Shown here piece by piece: positions 22,736-30,306 of a stretch of 35,347 bases of DNA. How positions within the stretch are numbered: the stretch's first letter is position 1; each line of letters starts with the position of its first letter. The notes below the pieces were generated by a model. It did not search any database, was not told the DNA's origin, and saw nothing but the letters and a program-made list of their open reading frames with translations. The DNA comes from an uncultured Bacteroidota bacterium (lineage in GTDB: Bacteria; Bacteroidota; Bacteroidia; Chitinophagales; LD1), in the NCBI GenBank assembly GCA_903889265.1, contig CAISWS010000386.1, positions 1 through 35,347 on the forward strand. Reading direction: 5' to 3'. The translations under genes and the position numbers were made by a program.

Positions 22736-24334
22736 ATGAAAAAATTTACCATCCTTTTGTTTTCTGTGTTTATTCTTGCCACATCCGGAAATGCACAAAG
22801 TATTACCTGGGCCAGCAACATTGCACCCATACTTTATAATAATTGTACCAAGTGTCACCACCAGGATGGAATAGCACCGTTTTCATTACTTGATTACACC
22901 GATGCTTACCAGCAACGTTTTAATATCAGCCATGATGTTACCATCAAAAAAATGCCACCCTGGTCTCCCGACCCTACCTATACCCGCTTAGCACATGAGC
23001 GCCTGCTGACACCTGCCGAAATAAGCCTGATTAACGAATGGGTAAATAACGGTGCCCCTGAAGGTGACAGTTCACTTGCCCCAACCCAACCGGTTTATAC
23101 TAACGGATCTCAATTAGGCACACCGAACCTTTCATTGACCATACCCACTTTTACAGTTCCGGTTAACGAAACAACCGATATTTACCAGTGCTTTGCCATA
23201 CCCAGTAATTTACTTACAGATCAGTACATAACTGCCATGGAAATTGTTCCCGGCAACCCCTCAATTGTTCACCATGTGTTGGTCTACCAGGATACCACCG
23301 GCATCTGCGCAGCTTTAGACTCTGCCTCACCGGGTCCGGGCTATCTTAATTTCGGGGGTGTTGGAACCAATAAAGCTATTTTAATTGGAGGCTGGGTGCC
23401 CGGTGCGTCACCCAGTTTTATGCCAGCTAACTTTGGCATTAAGTTATTCAAAAACTCATATATCGTATTACAAATACACTATCCTGCCGGCGATAACGGG
23501 CGGATTGACAGCACTAAAATTAACCTGCTGCTGGCCAACAGTGTAAGCCGTAAGGTATCTATGGCGCCAATATTAAATTACTTCACCAATATCAATGCCC
23601 CACTTTCAATTCCGGCCGATAGCATTGTTACTTTTAATGAGCATTACCAGCTGCCAAACATTGACATTTCAGCGCTTAGTGTGGCACCACATAATCACCT
23701 GATAGGTCAAAAATGGATTAGCTACGGCATCACCCCGGCAAATGATACAATTCCGTTTATCCGTATCAATAACTGGGATTTCCACTGGCAGGGATTTTAC
23801 AACTTCAGAAATATTGTAAAGATACCTGCGGGAACAACCCTATGGGCATATTGCACTTATAATAATACAACCAGTAACCTTAACAACCCAAACACGCCTC
23901 CGCAAACGGTGGTTGCAGGGGATTATACCTCTAATGAAATGATGCTGGTATATTTTTCTTACACACCTTACCAGGCAGGTGATGAAAATATCCAGATGGA
24001 TACATCGGCCTTGATAAACCTGAATGATACACTGAGTACTGTTGGCATAAATGAAGTAGCCAAAGCAATAGTATCAACGCCACAGTTATACGATGCAGCA
24101 CCAAATCCGGCAAAAGACGAAACTATGATTTCCTATTACCTGCCGGTTGCGGAGAAAGTTGAATTGAAAGTTTTCGATGTACAGGGAAGACTGGTAGACC
24201 AGCTTAATGCAACCAGCGTTTTAGGGTTCAATAACATCCAGTATAACACGGCTAAACTTCAGGCGGCAACTTACCTTATAAGCCTGAGCAGCGGAAGCGG
24301 GGTTAAAACCAAGCAGCTTGTAGTTACCAAATAG
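22736..24334 (+). CDS. Secreted cytochrome c / copper type II monooxygenase-like protein with T9SS type A domain
   Basis: 532 residues. A signal peptide ends at NAQ (21). Residues 30-110 form a cytochrome c-like domain with heme motif C37-TK-C40-H41 and a possible axial Met at M73 (KKMPPW). Residues about 140-420 follow the PHM/dopamine beta-monooxygenase fold with a full set of candidate copper ligands: H179-H180 and H248 for the first site, H319-x-H321 and M402 (NEMML) for the second. The last 80 residues are a T9SS type A domain (APNPAKDET, VFDVQGRLV). Inference: a surface or extracellular oxygenase in which the heme domain feeds electrons to copper. The substrate is unknown. Divergent from an FG-GAP cargo gene. 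Confidence 0.88.
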   Translation: MKKFTILLFSVFILATSGNAQSITWASNIAPILYNNCTKCHHQDGIAPFSLLDYTDAYQQRFNISHDVTIKKMPPWSPDPTYTRLAHERLLTPAEISLINEWVNNGAPEGDSSLAPTQPVYTNGSQLGTPNLSLTIPTFTVPVNETTDIYQCFAIPSNLLTDQYITAMEIVPGNPSIVHHVLVYQDTTGICAALDSASPGPGYLNFGGVGTNKAILIGGWVPGASPSFMPANFGIKLFKNSYIVLQIHYPAGDNGRIDSTKINLLLANSVSRKVSMAPILNYFTNINAPLSIPADSIVTFNEHYQLPNIDISALSVAPHNHLIGQKWISYGITPANDTIPFIRINNWDFHWQGFYNFRNIVKIPAGTTLWAYCTYNNTTSNLNNPNTPPQTVVAGDYTSNEMMLVYFSYTPYQAGDENIQMDTSALINLNDTLSTVGINEVAKAIVSTPQLYDAAPNPAKDETMISYYLPVAEKVELKVFDVQGRLVDQLNATSVLGFNNIQYNTAKLQAATYLISLSSGSGVKTKQLVVTK

Positions 24335-24675
24335 GCTTTCAGCTTAAAATAAAGAGGCGGGGTCATTTCTGCCGAAAAATCGCTGCCTGAAATATCAGAC
24401 TATCCTTCTACGTTATTAGAAAGATACAACGAAAACGAGAAGAAACGCCCCACCTTATTTTGCTGACACGGTGCAATAATAAAATATTGATACTAAATAA
24501 AAGATAAAAGTGATAAATATCATAAAAACTATCCTTGCTATATAGCCTTTTTGAAAACCTTAGCGCTACTTTTTAACAATCTCATATTCAAACTGTATTA
24601 ATTACAGGCGGGAATGATGCATCGCCCATCTCAACGGCTGCCTACATTCATTTACCATTCCCAAACTTTTTGCAA
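24335..24675. other. Intergenic region without a supported gene
   Basis: No reading frame worth calling and no strong terminator after the 24334 stop. A weak TGATA-AA-TATCA dyad lies near 24513. The region is AT-rich from 24478 onward. Confidence 0.5.
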
Positions 24676-24683
24676 TACTTTCG
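24676..24683 (+). promoter_or_regulatory. Candidate -7 box (TACTTTCG) of the S41 peptidase gene
   Basis: TACTTTCG lies 19 bp before the ATG at 24703 and is identical to the box before the esterase gene at 26248. It deviates from TAnnTTTG only by an inserted C before the G. No clear -33 box. Confidence 0.45.
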
Positions 24684-24702
24684 CCCTACCAGAATAAGAA
24701 TT

Positions 24703-26172
24703 ATGAAGGGGAAAACCAAGGCTGTTGTATTGGGGTTATTTACACTATTGTGTATTTCGTTCGCGGGTATGGAATTGCGCCAGCAGCAATTGCAGGAGCA
24801 ACTGGATTTGTATGGTGAATTTTTTACCCTGCTTGATAAAAACTATGTTGATACCCTGAACCTACCTGACCTGATGAAGCGCTCCATGCGTAAAACGCTG
24901 GGTGAGCTGGATCCCTATTCGAATTATTTTGACATTGAAGAGACCAAAGACCGCGGCAAAGCCTGGGCGGGTATTCAATACGCAGGTATTGGCAGCACCG
25001 TAAAGCAAAGCGATAGCGGCGTAGTAATTGTAGAACCTACCGAAGGCTTACCTGCCATGAGATATGGTTTAAGGGCCGGCGACCTGGTGGTTGAAATAAA
25101 TAATCAGAACGTTCAGCACCTGCCGCTTGATTCGGTTATTCACAGATTAAAGGGTGTGGAAGGCGACAGTATTCGCTTAACCCTTAAAAGGCCGTTTAAA
25201 GGCATTATTCATAAAGCATTTAAACGCGAAAATATTACATACAAAGCAGTGCCGCTGTATTATATGCAGGCTGATAGTACCGGCTACATCATCTTCAGCC
25301 ACTTCTTATCAGGCTCTGCAAAAACTTTGCGCAATGCCGTAACGGAATTGAAAGCCAGGGGTATGAAAAAATTAATTCTTGATATGCGGGGCAACAGTGG
25401 TGGGCTGGTAGATGAATGTTCATCCGCGCTCAGCATTTTTTTTTCGCCAAATACGCTTGTTTGCAGTCTGCGGCTTAAAGACTCAACCGCTAATTACAGT
25501 TACAAAACCGGTGAGGCACCGGTTGATACTGTAATGCCCATTAAGATTCTTACCGACAGGCACACCATTTCATCGGGCGAGATATTTGCAGGGTGTATGA
25601 AAGACTTTAAAAGGGCCACTTTAATAGGCGACAGAACTTACGGCAAAGGCTTTGTGCAGGGCACCCGCCCCTTTAAAGGTGGACAAAGCCTGTATGTTAC
25701 GGTGGCACGCTACTACACCCCCGGCGGGTATTTTATTGGCGCCAAGGGGGTTGACCCTGATATTGAATTCCTGAAAGCTGACACCGTTCCCCCGCATTTA
25801 CAGGCAGTAATTAATTCGGGCATCATAACCGAATACAGTATTCAGTACCGTAACACAAAGCCCGACGAAAGTTCATTTAACGGGGATGTAGAGTGGGGGA
25901 AATTCGAAACTTTTTACCTTTCAAAACTTGCGACTATTAAATTTCCGGAAGAAAACAGACTGGCTGAACTGGATGTTTACCCATCCACAAAACACCTGAA
26001 AGCGGATATTGCGCTTCGCAAAAAACAACTGCTGGTAGTTTATAAAAAGGATATAGAAACAGAACTGAAAAAGGAAATACTGAAGCGATATTATCAGTTC
26101 GCCCAATCAGGGCAACTCGGTTTTGAGCAGTCGGTTATGTTCCGGTTTCTGAAAACCTTAAAGACGGATTAA
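24703..26172 (+). CDS. S41 family C-terminal processing peptidase
   Basis: 489 residues from the ATG at 24703; an in-frame TTG at 24670 lies before the putative -7 box and is rejected. A membrane-anchoring or signal segment spans about 8-25. A PDZ domain at about 95-170 binds the substrate C-terminus. The S41 catalytic core follows: RGNSGGLVDE (a conserved loop), Ser290 in ISSGEIFAG, and Lys315 in TYGKGFVQ, exactly 25 residues apart as in E. coli Prc. A C-terminal helical region completes it. Periplasmic protease of the Tsp/CtpA type, for processing or disposal of envelope proteins. Followed by an independent esterase gene. Confidence 0.93.
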   Translation: MKGKTKAVVLGLFTLLCISFAGMELRQQQLQEQLDLYGEFFTLLDKNYVDTLNLPDLMKRSMRKTLGELDPYSNYFDIEETKDRGKAWAGIQYAGIGSTVKQSDSGVVIVEPTEGLPAMRYGLRAGDLVVEINNQNVQHLPLDSVIHRLKGVEGDSIRLTLKRPFKGIIHKAFKRENITYKAVPLYYMQADSTGYIIFSHFLSGSAKTLRNAVTELKARGMKKLILDMRGNSGGLVDECSSALSIFFSPNTLVCSLRLKDSTANYSYKTGEAPVDTVMPIKILTDRHTISSGEIFAGCMKDFKRATLIGDRTYGKGFVQGTRPFKGGQSLYVTVARYYTPGGYFIGAKGVDPDIEFLKADTVPPHLQAVINSGIITEYSIQYRNTKPDESSFNGDVEWGKFETFYLSKLATIKFPEENRLAELDVYPSTKHLKADIALRKKQLLVVYKKDIETELKKEILKRYYQFAQSGQLGFEQSVMFRFLKTLKTD

Positions 26173-26247
26173 ATCCCTTTATACATCGCTTCAATAATTG
26201 CAATCAACGTTTCAGAATAATTAACTGAAAATGCTGAGCCGGTTATT

Positions 26248-26255
26248 TACTTTCG
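26248..26255 (+). promoter_or_regulatory. Candidate -7 box (TACTTTCG) of the esterase gene
   Basis: Same TACTTTCG as at 24676, 15 bp before the ATG at 26271. The shared variant supports two separate transcripts with the same type of promoter. Confidence 0.45.
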
Positions 26256-26270
26256 TGACATACAAAACAC

Positions 26271-27863
26271 ATGATGAAACACTGTCCCACCCGACCATTT
26301 ATGGTAGTATTCTTTTTACTGTTTTTGGTTGCTTCAAACACTATTAACGCTACCAGTGTTGATACCAGCCAACTGACCGTTAAAACCAAACAGGGCATGG
26401 TAAAAGGAATGACCAACCAGAATATTTGCATCTGGAAAGGGATAAGATATGCCAAAGCACCCTCAGGAGAACTGAGATTCCGCGAACCGCAAAGCCCTGA
26501 TAGCTGGACAGGCGTAAAAGACGCTACCGTATTTGGGCCGGTAGCACCACAAATGAAGAAAATACTGATTGGGAATGAACCACAAGGCGAGGACTGCCTT
26601 TCACTAAATGTATGGTCTCCGGGGGCAGATGCGAAAAAGAGGCCGGTGATGGTTTGGATACATGGCGGAGGATTTGTAGGTGGCTCGGGTTCGTCAGATA
26701 TGTATGATGCTACCAGCATTGCTCAACGGGGCGATGTAGTGGTGGTTACCATAAATTACAGGCTTGGCCCAACCGGCTTTTTATATTTTAAAGATATGCC
26801 CGGCAGCGCCGGAAAGTTTGAAGATAACCTGGGTATTAAAGACCAGGTAGCCGCACTTAAATGGGTAAAAGAAAATATTGCAGCCTTCGGCGGCGACCCC
26901 GATGCGGTAACCATTTTCGGAGAATCGGCAGGTGGTATCAGCGTTGAAACATTGATGGCAGTGCCCCCTGCAAAGGGTTTATTTAAACGCGCTATTGTAG
27001 AAAGCGGCCCTGCCGGTGACGTTTGGACCCCTAAGATGGCTACCCGGGTAACCACGCTTTACCTGCAACAACTGGGCCTTACGCCGGATAGTTTATACAA
27101 ACTGAAGTTGCTGCCCATTGATACACTGAACAGCGCCATGAGACGCTTGATGCAGGTTTTGATTGCTGATCCATCGTTACCCAAAACTTTTGCCCCTACC
27201 GTAGATGGCGGTTTTTTACCCCATGACTTAATGACCGCCATCAAAAACGGCCAAAGTAATGGTGTAGACCTTTTGATTGGTACCAACAAAAACGAGGCAA
27301 ACCTGTTTGCCATGAAAAAATTAAATATGCTACCAATTACAGAGGAGCAAATGAAACCTTATTTAAACCGGTTTAGTCCCGCAGTGCAAAAGCAAATAAC
27401 TTCCGCTTACAAAGATTATCCCAGCCGCGACGGCATCCTGGAACTGCTTACAGATGGTATTTTTACTATGCCATCGGTTAAATTTGCCGAGTTGCAATCT
27501 GCACAGGCAAATACCTACATGTACCGGTTTGACTGGACCTCAAAACCACTAACATGGGTAGGTTTAAAATCATGCCACGGGCTGGAGATTCCGTTTGTGT
27601 TCAACACCTTTAATACCAAAATGGGCAAAAAAATATTGTTCCTCTCCAACAACAAAAAGATACATCAGATATCAGACCAAATGCAACAGGCATGGGTCAA
27701 TTTTGCACGCACTGGTAACCCCAACGCTTCCGGTAAAGAGGATTGGAAAAAATACGAACCGGCTACCAGAACCACGCTTATTTACGATAAGAAAGGTTAC
27801 ATCTGCCAGGACCCTAAAAGCACCCAGCGCCAGGCCTGGGCCGATTTAAACATTTTCGAATAG
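26271..27863 (+). CDS. Secreted type B carboxylesterase
   Basis: 530 residues. Signal peptide about 1-27 (VVFFLLFLVASNTINA). Alpha/beta hydrolase of the carboxylesterase/cholinesterase (type B) family: EDCLSLNVW signature, oxyanion hole HGGGFVGGSG, nucleophile S219 in GESAGG, acid E342 (NKNEANLF) and base H436 (SCHGLEIPF). It hydrolyses carboxylic esters in the periplasm; the physiological ester cannot be named. ATG codons at 26271 and 26274 are both possible. No T9SS domain, so it is probably periplasmic. Confidence 0.93.
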   Translation: MMKHCPTRPFMVVFFLLFLVASNTINATSVDTSQLTVKTKQGMVKGMTNQNICIWKGIRYAKAPSGELRFREPQSPDSWTGVKDATVFGPVAPQMKKILIGNEPQGEDCLSLNVWSPGADAKKRPVMVWIHGGGFVGGSGSSDMYDATSIAQRGDVVVVTINYRLGPTGFLYFKDMPGSAGKFEDNLGIKDQVAALKWVKENIAAFGGDPDAVTIFGESAGGISVETLMAVPPAKGLFKRAIVESGPAGDVWTPKMATRVTTLYLQQLGLTPDSLYKLKLLPIDTLNSAMRRLMQVLIADPSLPKTFAPTVDGGFLPHDLMTAIKNGQSNGVDLLIGTNKNEANLFAMKKLNMLPITEEQMKPYLNRFSPAVQKQITSAYKDYPSRDGILELLTDGIFTMPSVKFAELQSAQANTYMYRFDWTSKPLTWVGLKSCHGLEIPFVFNTFNTKMGKKILFLSNNKKIHQISDQMQQAWVNFARTGNPNASGKEDWKKYEPATRTTLIYDKKGYICQDPKSTQRQAWADLNIFE

Positions 27864-27943
27864 GCTTCTCTTTTCCTGAAACTAACCTTGGTCAGAAATT
27901 GCGGATTGCAGCGTTTTAAGTCAGTCCACTAAACACTGTTCAT

Positions 27944-27951
27944 TATATTTG
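27944..27951 (+). promoter_or_regulatory. Candidate -7 box of trhA
   Basis: TATATTTG matches TAnnTTTG exactly, 65 bp before the ATG at 28017. No well-spaced -33 TTTG is seen. Confidence 0.45.
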
Positions 27952-28016
27952 CATCGGTAAGCAATACTTGCCGTAAGACGGCGTTTTATAATTATTAACC
28001 ACCAAAATCAGGCACC

Positions 28017-28670
28017 ATGGAAATCCAACATTCAGAAAAAGTAATGAAACAGGAATTGGCCAACAGCATCAGCCACGGCTTTGGTATTTTGTTTGGTGTG
28101 GTATGCATTCCGTTGTTAATAGCTTTTGCAACCAAAGCAGGTTCCGCTGCCGCTGTGGTGGGTGCCTGTGTTTATGGATTCAGCTTTTTAATGGTTTATA
28201 CGTTTTCTACACTGTATCACAGCTTTCAGCAAATACAGGTAAAGGCCCTGCTTAAAAAGCTCGACCACATCAGTATCTACTTTCTTATTGCCGGTACTTA
28301 CACACCCTTCATCCTTATTTATCTGAACAACGCTGTTGGCATTAGCATGCTGGCAACTTTATGGAGCCTTACTTTAATCGGCATCTTTTTCAAAGCCTTT
28401 CTTACAGGCAGATACGAAAAAGTTTCTGTTGCAATCTATTTAATGATGGGTTGGATATTGCTGGCTGCCGGTAAAGCATTCTTTGTTGCGCTTCCTTTAC
28501 CTGTTATTTCGCTGGTTGCAGCAGGGGGGATACTATACACTATGGGGGTATACTTCTACGTAAAAAAGAGTTTTACATATCATCATGCTGTTTGGCATTT
28601 CTTTGTATTGGCCGCAGGTATTTGTCATTTTGTGGCCGTGCTTTTAGCGGTTGCGCCGCAGAGGTTTTAA
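28017..28670 (+). CDS. trhA: TrhA / hemolysin III family membrane protein
   Basis: 217 residues with seven membrane helices. PAQR/hemolysin III family, now linked in E. coli and B. subtilis to membrane-fluidity or energy homeostasis. The conserved metal-site residues are visible: H68 in STLYH, D83 in LDHISIY, and H190/H194 in HAVWH. N-terminal ELANSISHGFG is also typical. Single gene between the esterase and the fatty-acid desaturase gene; the desaturase neighbour fits a role in membrane fluidity. Confidence 0.92.
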   Translation: MEIQHSEKVMKQELANSISHGFGILFGVVCIPLLIAFATKAGSAAAVVGACVYGFSFLMVYTFSTLYHSFQQIQVKALLKKLDHISIYFLIAGTYTPFILIYLNNAVGISMLATLWSLTLIGIFFKAFLTGRYEKVSVAIYLMMGWILLAAGKAFFVALPLPVISLVAAGGILYTMGVYFYVKKSFTYHHAVWHFFVLAAGICHFVAVLLAVAPQRF

Positions 28671-28854
28671 AAGATTCAAACGCGGTACAATAACTTTTCC
28701 CGCTTTTGTTGGGGCGCCAATATTGTTATTAAAGCCTACAACAAAGGTGCCTTGTCCGTATTTTTTTATAAGTTGCGCTCAATAGCAGTTAACTCGGGCC
28801 TACCCCACCTCGTTTTATGCTGAGGCTTATTTTATCACCGCATAACAAAACATC

Positions 28855-29724
28855 ATGCTCAAATACAAGGCAGACATTAAAACCCTCATTTATATTGCTA
28901 TCACAACAACACTTTTTATTCTTCAATGGCATTTTGGTTTTAACTGGCTGGCCTATATTGTATACCTGCATTTTTCGGTGGCAGTAGCAGTTATTACGCA
29001 CAATCACAACCACATCAATATCTGGACAAAAAAATGGCTGAACATATTAACTGATTGGTGGCTCACTGTTTTCTACGGCATGCCCATTTTTGCCTGGATA
29101 CCCACCCACAACCGTAACCACCACCGGTATACCAATAAAGAACCAGACACCACCCGTACTTACCGCCATACCGAGAATAATGATGTGGTTGCCCTGTTAC
29201 AATATCCCAGCATCAGCGGTTACAACCAAATGAAGGAAGGAGTTATTCCTTATATGCAGGAGTTAAAAGCCAAAAACAAAGAGCAGTATTATCAGAATCT
29301 CGGTCAGTTGACAGTATTAATATTATGGCTGGTATTCTTTTTCGTATTAAGCTGGAAAAAGGCTTTGCTATATGTGCTTATCCCACAGCAGGTATCGCAA
29401 TTTATGGTAATTACGTTCAACTACGTTCAACACGTGCACGCTGATGAGGAATCAGAATATAACCACTCCCGTAACTTTATGGGGGTAAATACCTTTTTAT
29501 TCAATAACGGTTACCATACCGTACACCACATGCGTGCTTCTATGCACTGGAGCGAAACACCGGCAGCACACGAAAAGATAGCTCACCTGATTGCACCGGA
29601 GCTTAATGAACCAAGTTTTTGGGGTTATCTTTTCAAAACTTACATCCTAAGCATTTTTATTCCCCGTTACCGCTCTGAATCCAAGCGCCTTCAGCGAATC
29701 GAAAAAATGAAAAATGCTGCTTAA
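28855..29724 (+). CDS. Membrane fatty-acid desaturase
   Basis: 289 residues of the FA_desaturase (PF00487) family: a membrane di-iron enzyme that introduces a double bond into acyl chains. Histidine boxes: H49-N-H51-N-H53, H85-NRN-H89-H90 (HxxxHH), H193-V-H195, and H221-TV-H224-H225 (HxxHH). About four membrane segments. It lies 184 bp after trhA and is followed 24 bp later by an NTF2-like gene, a probable two-gene operon. Regiospecificity cannot be told from the sequence. Confidence 0.9.
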   Translation: MLKYKADIKTLIYIAITTTLFILQWHFGFNWLAYIVYLHFSVAVAVITHNHNHINIWTKKWLNILTDWWLTVFYGMPIFAWIPTHNRNHHRYTNKEPDTTRTYRHTENNDVVALLQYPSISGYNQMKEGVIPYMQELKAKNKEQYYQNLGQLTVLILWLVFFFVLSWKKALLYVLIPQQVSQFMVITFNYVQHVHADEESEYNHSRNFMGVNTFLFNNGYHTVHHMRASMHWSETPAAHEKIAHLIAPELNEPSFWGYLFKTYILSIFIPRYRSESKRLQRIEKMKNAA

Positions 29725-29748
29725 ATTTAAGCACACCAAATTCGGGCT

Positions 29749-30228
29749 ATGAACGAAAATGAGCAACTCATCAATCGCTTTTATACTGCCTTTTCATATA
29801 AAGATTATAAAGGCATGCAGGCATGCTACGCCGATAAGATAGAGTTTAGCGATAACGCTTTCCCCGGCCTTAAAGGCAAACAGCCAAAGGCCATGTGGCA
29901 CATGCTAACTAATGCCAGTGCAGATATGACCCTCACTTTTACCAACGTTAAAGCTAACGAAACAACCGGCTCAGCCGATTGGGTGGCTACCTATACTTTT
30001 TCGCTAACCGGGCGCAAAGTGATAAACCGCATACACGCTGATTTTGAATTTAAGGGTGGCAAAATCATCCGCCATACCGATACTTTCGATTTCTGGAAAT
30101 GGGCCTCACAGGCTTTTGGGCTAAAAGGACAGTTGCTGGGCTGGACCTCATTTTTCAGGAACAAAATACAATCAGTAACCCGCGGAAGGCTACAGGCTTT
30201 TATAGATAAACACCCGGAATACAAATAG
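29749..30228 (+). CDS. NTF2-like (SnoaL-type) protein
   Basis: 159 residues. N-terminal NENEQLINRFYTAFSYKDYK and YADKIEFSD, with the later IHADFEFKGGKIIRHTDTFD, form the NTF2/SnoaL alpha+beta barrel; the C-terminal 50 residues are helical. Cytoplasmic, small-molecule binding or isomerase-like. It shares a transcript with the desaturase 24 bp upstream, so it may act on or sense a lipid or lipid-derived product, but that is only inferred from position. Confidence 0.85.
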   Translation: MNENEQLINRFYTAFSYKDYKGMQACYADKIEFSDNAFPGLKGKQPKAMWHMLTNASADMTLTFTNVKANETTGSADWVATYTFSLTGRKVINRIHADFEFKGGKIIRHTDTFDFWKWASQAFGLKGQLLGWTSFFRNKIQSVTRGRLQAFIDKHPEYK

Positions 30229-30294
30229 TTAGCTGCTTAAAAGCATCATACAATTTCTTAAGCTATTTTACAATAAGGGTTCACTTCAATCCGT

Positions 30295-30302
30295 TAAGTT
30301 AG
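30295..30302 (+). promoter_or_regulatory. -7 box of first receptor gene, leaderless type
   Basis: TAAGTTAG with 4 nt (CGCT) before the GTG at 30307. The 45-bp upstream sequence resembles that of the second receptor gene (see 32799). TTTTA at 30266-30270 lies where the second gene has TTTTG. Confidence 0.55.
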
Positions 30303-30306
30303 CGCT

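Noticed and set aside
24670-24702. TTG start for the S41 peptidase
   Set aside because: It lies upstream of the putative -7 box and would put charged residues before the anchor; ATG at 24703 fits better.
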